The position numbers and the translations under genes were made by a program. Shown here piece after piece: positions 56,904 through 64,000 of a stretch of 64,000 nt of DNA; within the stretch, counting starts at the first letter, position 1; each line of letters begins with the position of its first letter. Below the pieces are notes generated by a model. That model made no database searches, was not told the DNA's origin, and worked only from the letters and a program-made list of their open reading frames with translations. This stretch comes from Cliona cf. orientalis (Eukaryota; Porifera; Demospongiae; Clionaida; Clionaidae), in NCBI GenBank assembly GCA_963930775.1, contig OZ005689.1, forward strand, positions 36,524,851 through 36,588,850. The letters run 5' to 3'.

Positions 56904-59900
56904 CTAGGGCAGCATTGCAGACACAGTGTTCAGCACTGATAAGTAAATATCAAATCCCTGATAGTCACTATGTGCCAGTGGTGGATGATGTTCACGCAAG
57001 TAATCCATTTGTAGTTGTGTCAAACCAATGTTTGTTTCGGGAATTATCACTGATTCAAGGTTAAAAGGATTGACATACTCATCTTGGTCAACTCCATACT
57101 CTTCTGGTTGATCAATTACAGAAGAGCTTGCTATACATAGACCACGAGTCCAGAGCTGGGATGGCGTCAATCCATGCTCAGTCCGCAGAGGATGATTATT
57201 CCATCCTTCCATGAACCGATTAAGTTGCATGTTGATACGGGGAAGGTACACAAAGTGAAGACAGAATAGATGCTTGTCACAAATAGGATTCAAAAGGTTA
57301 CATGCTTCCATCTCGTAGAATAATGTATAGAAGGTGTGGCATACACAGCGAAATGTGTCGCGCCAAAGACGCTCTATTCTCTGGTTGTGAACACTAGCAC
57401 CAGATATATGACTAGCTCGCCCGGGTCCCCTACTCATTATCATAGCTCTAGCTACATCAATATTTTCTCCACCATGGTCTGACCTGACCCTTGAAGGCCA
57501 CCCATACTTCCTTGCAGCAACAGTAAACTGTCCAAGTACAGTTTGTGCTCGATTATTATCTGATGCATTGAGGTATACAATATGACGTGAATAGCCATCT
57601 ATTCCACCATGTATAACGATTCTCCATCGTACTAAGCAATGCAAGCCATCTATATGCCATAAGGCATTAGAAGATGCTACAGTATACTGTCGACGAGCTA
57701 TTGTTGTTGTAGCGCGTGACTGAACCATTCTTGGACTGACTCTCAACAATGACTCCCGAACTCTTCTTCTTGGTAAATGTATACCGTAGCTACGTAAGTA
57801 ACCCCACATCATTATTGTTCCACACCTTGGATATTGATTTACCAGTCTCTGCATGACGGCATCTACTTCACTGTCACTAATATTCGATGTACTCTGCAAG
57901 GTAATTCCCAATTCATGGCACCTACGCCATAGTGTGGTTCTTGAAATCATAAGAACATCAGCACATTGATCCCATGTGAGTCTCATTTCACGTAAGAATT
58001 CTAGCTGTTAAAACATAACATGTGGTACACTAATGTGATCAATAATGAATAATGAATAATGAAAATTTTGCTGGATCTTCAAAATAGCATGCGGGCGGTG
58101 ACGCTTAACAGTGAATTTAGTTTGTGTGGCCTAAAGTATTTACTCCCTTGAAGTTCCTAATTTTAACCTCTGTATAGTATAATATATTATATAGTGTACC
58201 TGTGCTACTTACCAACTCGATATTTACTACCTTCCTTGGGCGGCCATGAGGAGCTATCTCACTTTCTACAGCATCAAATCGAGATTCGATAGACTGCAAT
58301 TTAATTTCCCACTGCACTAGCAAAGAGCTAATACAGTGATTGAGCTCCCTATACATATCGTATTCTATGGAGGGCCTGGCAACACTTCCTGAAGATATGA
58401 AGTTGCATAAAGTTTGAGTACAACACTCCAGGTCAAAAACTATTCTATCAGCTGTTGCTATGTCGGTAGTGAGCTCATGGATCCGGCAATCGTTCAGTAC
58501 ACTGTGTACTGCTTCCAATAAACCACCAGCAATGGCCATTATTGTATAGCAGTTGTCCCTAAGATGAAAGAAAAATGAATTATATACGTATACATTACTA
58601 TAATACTGCCTTCTTTATCAAAACGTGCCCATTCATAAAATTAATTATCTTATGCAACAGTCTGATAAGCTTTTATAACACTACTTTTATGGAATGCAAA
58701 ATTTAAGGTCAGCATGCGTTAGGTATACAATAATAACAACACTCAGCTTACTACCGTAAGTGTCATATGCAGGAAAAGGCAGGGTACTTATAATAGAACT
58801 TTACAGTACAATAATATAAGAATTATACTGTACATTTTGTGTTGACCATCCTCCCTCTATTACACTAGTTTTGAAGTTATGGAAACATATCCCCTTTAAT
58901 AATATGGTTGGGTTATACATCGCGCTTCTGAATGCACTATAGTACACCCTCTGGTGTTGAATACTCAACGACATGTATCACTATCGAAGTGTTCTCCACA
59001 CTTCTTGCTTTGTACACCTAAGTGAAATTAGAACTCACTAAACGGACACCTGTCAAAGGCAGATATGCATATTATAAATTTATTATTATCATGAATAACT
59101 GAAAATTCTGAATATATATTGTATCTGGATCAATACAATCTCAACAGCTCACTGTGGCACTCCCATACTACAGTTTTTTATCAACATATTTACGTTTGCT
59201 TTATTGGTGATGGTTGCAGGGGCGGATCCAGAGGGGGTTAGATGGGCTCGAACGATCCCCCCTTTCTGACTAGCTGTCTGGTATTTAGCCTGTATAGTAG
59301 TCTAAAATCTAGGCTTCATAGAACCCCCCATGCCTTTAGCTAGCTACAGTACTAAAGCCTCTGTCTTTAGCTCACCTACTTGGACATTTCTTAGTGAATA
59401 TTTGGTTGATTTGAAGTCTTGGAGCGCATCACAAGACTTCGAACACGCAATCTAGCAAGAAATAGGCGTGGTCAACGAGCGAAGTGGCCTAAAAATTCGC
59501 TCGCGCTTCACGCACATACTGTTAAACTAAGAATCCCCCTCTGATAAATCCTGGATCCACCCCTGGGTTGTAACTTAAAGGGGGCCGTGACATAATAATA
59601 CATGTAATAACATTATGATTGAAATCATAAAACTGTACTTGTGACCATGCAACTACGAAATATATCTACGGGGAGGGGGGGGGGGGGAGGGGGGGAGTTA
59701 GTTAAATTAGCTACAAGCCAACCTACAGACCCTATCCCTAGGAAAGGCCAGTTCGAGAAACAAATTACTAAATTGATCATGAAGTGGCCTGACCATTGTC
59801 TAACTATGCATGCACAAAATCTCAGCCACGCCTCTTAGCCGACTATAGTTATGCTGCATGGAGATAGGGCCCAGAATATCGCTTGACAGTTTGAATGACC

Positions 59901-61274
59901 CCCAAGAAGTGCCTTGACCATTAGACTGCATTTTGACCCCGGTCGCAGCTCTGGACACGTTAGCTAGCGTCTACAGTGGAACCCCTCTAAAGCGGACACC
60001 ATTGGGACCAAAAATTTTGTCCGTTGTAGCGAGGTGTCCTTAGCTCAGGGTAGTAATGGGCGGTATTGGAAATAGTAGCTGACGGTATGTTGTGCAGAAA
60101 ATATTGCGGTATCACGGTATCCACGGTATGTGGAATATATATGGTAATGTATACGCTAAAATTTGATAATCAAGCATTAATGGCTACGACATCAGTACTT
60201 TTTGAATCTGATTATACAAATTTATTGGGCGATCTGTAGATTATACTCTCATTTATTACGGATGGAAGAAAATTATGATAGCAAATACGGTATCACGGTA
60301 TTTGTATCGTTTAACGGTTAATAATCAATACCTCGGTATCACGGTATGGACGGTATATTGCCCATTACTAGCTCAGGGGTTAGTGGTTGACCACGCCCCT
60401 CCTACAATCACGGCCAGCTATGATAAAGCACTACTGTGGACAACGATGAAGACCGTATTGATGAGAGATCTGTCAACTGACAGCTTCTAAGCAAGAATAT
60501 GAGACATATTTAGGCTTTACTGTAGTTACTGGTCGCTGAAACCGACTGATTTTAATGGTGGGTGTGGCCTAACTGTCCGTTATGCGAGGTTGTTCACTAT
60601 TGCGCAGGCTCGAACGGGACCAAAATAAGTGTCCGTTATACGGAATAGCGGGGTGTCCGCTGTTGAGGGGGTTTGAATGTATTGAAGTCTATGGAAATAC
60701 AATCCGGACATTCAGAATTGTCCGCTATATCGCAGGTGTCCACCGTTGAGGGGTGTCCGCTAAGCGGGGTTCCACTGTATATATTATATGGGAGTGATTC
60801 CCACCCCTCCCCCCTTGTGACATAAATTAATGAAGTATCTATATTATTCTTAACACGTTAATTTGATACATTTATAGTACATTATAGCTACTGATCGAAT
60901 ACCCTGATACCAAGGGGGAGGGGGACAGTGCAGCCTGAAAAGTGCCACGCCTCCTTCCCGGCAATCCAAACCCAAAAAAGTTATTGTAGATAGCTACATG
61001 CAACCCTTATTTAATATACCTGAAGCTTCTCCATACAAGTACATTATACTAACTAGCCTAGCTAGCTACAAAATTTGATTAGTAATCACAGGATAACCGA
61101 GTATCTGAACTAGCTAGTCACCACCGCCTAAAGCCTTAAGTAGCAGGCCACTGAATATTCTGTGGTATCCCCACCCACAACTCCCCCCTCCCACATGCAG
61201 GCCTAAGAAATTTAACTAATATTGGCCCGTATATACTATGGATTAATCTATGTTTACACTTACCTCAGACTCAT
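56904..61274 (-). CDS. rve-type DDE integrase/transposase
   Basis: Minus-strand exons 58213-58558 and 56904-58004 join in phase (TTG/GTAAGT donor, TTTTAACAG acceptor). From the ATG at 58539 the product is 475 residues. A further 11-nt coding end of a first exon, 61264-61274 (ATGAGTCTGAG/GTAAGT), fits the acceptor at 58558 in frame and would give 485. N-terminal region helical, then an HTH (TWDQCADVLMISRTTLWRRC), then the retroviral-integrase-like core: WHIDGLH (D about 228), VRSDHGGEN (D about 285) and NQRIERLWRD (E about 320), a DD34E arrangement, then FMEGWNNHPLRTEHGLTPSQLW. It should cut and join the element ends. All three acidic residues are present, so it may be active. This integrase type is known in animals and fungi, but I cannot name its transposon superfamily. 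Confidence 0.85.
59217..59565. mobile_element. 349-bp CAGGGGCGGATCC element, 5-bp duplication
   Basis: It starts CAGGGGCGGATCCAGAG and ends CTGGATCCACCCCTG; GGTTG is repeated on both sides (59212-59216, 59566-59570). Near the right end is CGCTCGCGCTTCACGC, like the GCGCGC tracts of relatives at 23817 and 35808. Confidence 0.85.
59974..60777. mobile_element. 804-bp Tc1/mariner-like MITE
   Basis: Ends CAGTGGAACCCCTCTAAAGC and GCTAAGCGGGGTTCCACTG are near-perfect TIRs flanked by TA. GTCCGTTRT-type words are repeated inside. It is interrupted by a hAT-like MITE; without it the length is about 476 bp. Confidence 0.85.
60051..60370. mobile_element. 320-bp hAT-like MITE nested in a mariner MITE
   Basis: Ends TAGTAATGGGC and GCCCATTACTA, with perfect 8-bp duplications GCTCAGGG (60043-60050, 60371-60378). 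ACGGTAT words are repeated inside both arms. Confidence 0.9.
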
Positions 61275-61326
61275 AAACAACAATAATAATATTATTCAGA
61301 TTCAGATAATTAGAAACCACTACTAC

Positions 61327-61673
61327 TATTCGGGCGCGAAGTAGAGAAGATAAAATATTACGCGGAGAGGGTGTGGTTTGCCAAGCGACGCATGCGCAGT
61401 ACTCGCGCTCCGAGCAAAACGGGGGCGTGGTCTTGACGCCAGTTAGCGCGCATTGGTGGCGCTTGGGCACAGAATGTCCCGCGTTACAGATAAGTAGGCG
61501 GGTGAACAAAAGAAGCGTTGCGGAGGAGATATTCTCGCGTATAAACTGAAGTTATGGCGCTTTGATGCAAGTTTGCGCGCGTAAATAATAAAATATAGCG
61601 CGTTGGAAATTATTAACGCGCATAAATGACGCGGAAAAATATTATGAAAGTATTGAAACAAATGGTATTCCAT
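61327..61673 (-). repeat. Right 347-bp terminal inverted repeat
   Basis: Inverse of the left TIR with one difference seen. Its inner border (TATTCGGGCGCGAA) lies 53 bp from the putative first exon of the integrase gene, mirroring the left side. Confidence 0.95.
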
Positions 61674-61759
61674 ATCTACGTGTGTGCATTCGTGCGCATG
61701 ATCGATCGTGCTGGTCGATGACGACCCCGTACCAACCACGTTCCCCGTTGAAGAAGAAC

Positions 61760-62206
61760 GAATCCCGTTATGTACCGAGAAACCCGCGCGTCAAATGACG
61801 TTCTATTGATCACGTGTGGCGCGCGCCTCCCTCACTTAGAAAATTTCCAGAGTATAAGGGAAAAAAAAAAAGAAATTGAATGAATAGAGCGAGGATCGAA
61901 CTGGGGTACATGAATCCATACACCAGAGCCCTAACCACTGCACCACCGTGAACGCCGCTGCCAGGTGCTCTTTTGTCACGACTTTAAAGACAATAGTAGT
62001 ACTAACCCTTGTGTGTCAAACCATAGATATTATTACGTAAACGTAGTCTATAATATCTATGGTCAAACCCTACCCTAAACCAAAACCCTACCTACCCTTA
62101 GCTAGCCGTTCATATAATACTATGCAATTTAGCCCAGCCCCCTACGGGGGCTGGGGCTGGGCCGTGCGCCTATGGCGCGCGGGTTTCTCAGTACATAACG
62201 GAATTC
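61760..62206. mobile_element. TIR element with embedded tRNA-like sequence
   Basis: The left arm GAATCCCGTTATGTACCGAG and the right arm, inverted, GAATTCCGTTATGTACTGAG continue through AAACCCGCGCG. It is absent from block A. It contains the tRNA-like segment at 61891-61945 and a palindrome at about 62023-62066 (ACCATAGATATTATTACG and its inverse). Confidence 0.7.
61886..61950 (-). mobile_element. tRNA-derived SINE head, minus strand
   Basis: On the minus strand: A box TGGTGCAGTGGTTAGGGC (61945-61928) and B box AGTTCGATCCTC (61902-61891). The T stem is not paired, so it is not a tRNA gene. It resembles the 48717 sequence in its A box. Confidence 0.55.
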
Positions 62207-62710
62207 AAGAAGAACGGGCAACGCGTTTTGTTTAGTTAATTATACATTCAAGAAGAACCCTACGCGTCGTGGCATTGCGTGGGCGTGTCAGCCATTTCAA
62301 CTCGGCCGAATAGCTTGCTCTGGATGCTACCAGACCGATTCAACTGTTTGCGTGAGGTTACTAGAAGAGTCTGGGAGCCACCATAGACTATGGAGCCACT
62401 GATCACCAACTCTCGTCCCGGCACTGAGCTCCAGAAACAAGTACATAAAAAGTAATAATTATCATCACATGCTTCACCACAGTGTCATACCATCAAATTT
62501 AATAAAGTATATAGCTATACGATATTGTGAGGCACCCTCGCCCCTACCTGATGACTAGGTAATTACCTACCCATATGCTTATAGTAGACTATTACAATAA
62601 AAAAATTTTGATCATTCCTTACACTTTATTAGCCACACATAATAATAAACAAGATCATAACAATTATTAATTTTAGTCTTTGTTCCGTAAAATCCTATTG
62701 CCATAATAAC

Positions 62711-64000
62711 TTGTTGTATACACAGTCACCAGACCCTCAGATTGGGGGGTGTGGCACACGAGACTAGATCTAATGAAGTATTGAGGGGGCATGGCAAAGA
62801 ATAATATTATTAGTACTGTGGAGTAGCTGGCCAGGGTATGGAGGAATTACTATTAGTTTTATAGGATGAAATCGAGATTATTGATTAGTAGTTTTGTAGG
62901 GTAAAATGAGCAAATTGATTAGTTTTGATGGTTATTTTTGCACTTTAATTGGTATTTAGGGTAATGAACATGAATCTCTTCCTCCATAGGGGTGTACGCC
63001 TATTATCTGGAATAGCCCAGTCATGTAGTGAGAGAATTTCCCCCCATGGCACTTGGAGCCATCTACACAGATTTGTGACATTCCTGGCTGGATACTCACA
63101 AGCACAGGTATAAAATTAATATACCGTATTTCTTAAAAATTCGGCCCTTCTAATTATTCAGCACCCTTTACCAAATGATTGAAAATAGTCTCTAATTATT
63201 TTCAGCAAAAGTCGTCATGCATATATGCTATAAACGGGAATAGAATGCACACGCTAGGAGAAAATATTCGCCAATATTGCTATAATATATTATGCTCCTG
63301 TTGGTGAAATTTTCTGTGTGTAGAAACTATCAATCTATTCTGCTACCTTGACCATCCATCCCTGCACTCAAGAGTATAATAGAGAGTGTCCTTCCTATTG
63401 CTGTGTGCAAACACAAATTTACAAAAGTCTGCTATGGTAAAGGGTCGATAATGTTAGTTTATGTACAACCACAATGCTATGGTAAAGGGTCGATAGCGTT
63501 TTTAAGTTGTTAATGACTTATTCTCCCTGCAGCACACACCAAGTGAAGCGAGTCACCCAAGAGTTCAATATTCCCTACTACGTCCAGGTAAATAGAGAGA
63601 GAGAGAGAGAGAGAGCATTGCCCACTGAGGGGTACGCTGGTGTCCTCCCCAAACTAAATTCCAAACTACAGATAGGCATAGTTTGGGTAGAGCCTGTGGC
63701 CACAATAAAGCTTACGGATTATCTATATTCCCATATCAAAGGAAATTCTCTACTGAAGGCTTGTTGGGTCAACATGCCACTGTACGCACATTATAATGGA
63801 AATATACCATAATAATGGCGAAATGTTTCACTAGGAGGCATACTGATCTCAGGCTGTATAATAGTCCACTGGTCTACTGGGCACTCCCCTTATTAAGTTT
63901 GATATCTCCCCCCTCCTTTCTATCCCCTTCCCTTTCTCTCTCCCTCTCTTTCTCTCTCTCCCCTTCCCTCTTCTCTCCCTCTCTCTCTCTCTCTCTCTCC
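62711..64000. other. Right edge, no confident gene
   Basis: Possible exon-like pieces are 63028-63108 (encoding GTWSHLHRFVTFLAGYSQAQ, CAG/GTATAA donor) and 63532-63587 (encoding HQVKRVTQEFNIPYYVQ, CAG/GTAAAT donor), but their phases do not join, so no gene is called. AGAG microsatellite at 63594-63615; CT-rich microsatellite from about 63905 to the end. Confidence 0.4.

Larger units (their letters stand above)
58559..61263. other. Predicted intron 1 of the integrase gene, filled with small TEs
   Basis: No coding frame is supported between 58559 and 61263. It holds the element at 59217-59565, a G-rich stretch near 59672-59697, and the nested pair 59974-60777 / 60051-60370. The intron call depends on the first-exon prediction next to the right TIR. 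Confidence 0.5.
46418..61673. mobile_element. 15.26-kb TIR transposon carrying HECT and integrase genes
   Basis: Bounded by 347-bp TIRs (46418-46764, 61327-61673) starting ATGGAATACCATTTG and flanked by the direct repeat ATCTACGT. Block A (19440-19520) supplies the uninterrupted sequence: joining the outer flanks recreates its order GGTGGCT...GTGCGCATGATCG...GACGACCCCGTACC. Cargo: a SAM-HECT ubiquitin ligase gene (46863-55713, plus) and an rve-type DD34E integrase gene (56904-61274, minus), converging. Several small TEs are nested inside. There is no DNA polymerase, ATPase, protease or capsid frame, which argues against a Polinton. TIR length and a 6-8-bp duplication fit cut-and-paste integration by the encoded integrase. 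The superfamily is not one I can name. Confidence 0.9.
61674..62710. repeat. Block C: continuation of block B past the insertion
   Basis: Begins with the right target duplication ATCTACGT, then matches block A from about 19480: GTGCGCATGATCG, GACGACCCCGTACCAACCACG, CCTACGCGTCGTGG, CTGGATGCTACCAG, AGAGTCTGGGAGCC and TTCCGTAAAATCCTATTGCC. It has its own insertion at about 61747-62250 and a 150-bp portion (about 62495-62640) inverted relative to block A. Confidence 0.85.

Noticed and set aside
46418-61673. Polinton/Maverick classification of the 15.3-kb element
   Set aside because: Size, long TIRs and an rve integrase fit, but no polymerase B, packaging ATPase, protease or capsid frame was found, and the termini start ATGG rather than AG.
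63028-63587. Two exon-like segments at the right edge
   Set aside because: Attractive residues and donors but the phases do not join in the same frame.

Overview
The window looks like nuclear DNA of a marine invertebrate, most probably a demosponge. The two NACHT-LRR genes have the sponge/cnidarian NLR layout: a short N-terminal block ending in conserved lysine- and leucine-rich motifs, then the P-loop. Introns are often only 55-65 bp, coding density is low, and the intergenic DNA is packed with small terminal-inverted-repeat (TIR) elements. The assignment rests on gene style, not on a database match.

Layout. 1-7180: no confident gene; microsatellites, G runs and small transposons. 7180-19950: segmental-duplication block A, with an NLR gene (7616-12343) damaged by an in-frame stop, an internal LRR duplication and an exonic retroposon-like insertion. 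19950-22350: MITEs and Helitron-like elements. 22351-26757: a four-exon gene for a TIR-domain protein with a plant-like SxWCLxEL box. 26760-38510: nested transposons, a small two-exon gene candidate (31701-32980), a decayed Merlin transposase and a Penelope-like fragment ending in a hammerhead-ribozyme-like motif. 38515-46417: block B, with a more intact NLR gene (38941-41997). 46418-61673: a 15,256-bp element with 347-bp TIRs that differ at one site by eye. 61674-62710: block C, the continuation of block B beyond that insertion. 62710-64000: no confident gene.

The main discovery is the 15.3-kb element. Block A supplies the matching sequence without the insertion, and the element is flanked by the direct repeat ATCTACGT. 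It carries two genes that converge from the TIRs: a SAM/UIM-like/HECT E3 ubiquitin ligase (eight exons, plus strand, TATA box just inside the left TIR) and an rve-type DD34E integrase/transposase (minus strand, putative first exon just inside the right TIR). No polymerase, packaging ATPase, protease or capsid gene was seen, so it is not an ordinary Polinton/Maverick. A large cut-and-paste-type element mobilising a ubiquitin ligase is the best candidate here for an undescribed system.

The NLR and TIR genes fit an innate immune receptor neighbourhood. Its evolution has been driven by duplication and repeated transposon insertion: hAT-like MITEs with 8-bp duplications, CAGGGGCGGATCC-type elements with 5-bp duplications, TA-duplicating MITEs, Helitron-like elements, Merlin, Penelope and tRNA-derived SINE heads.
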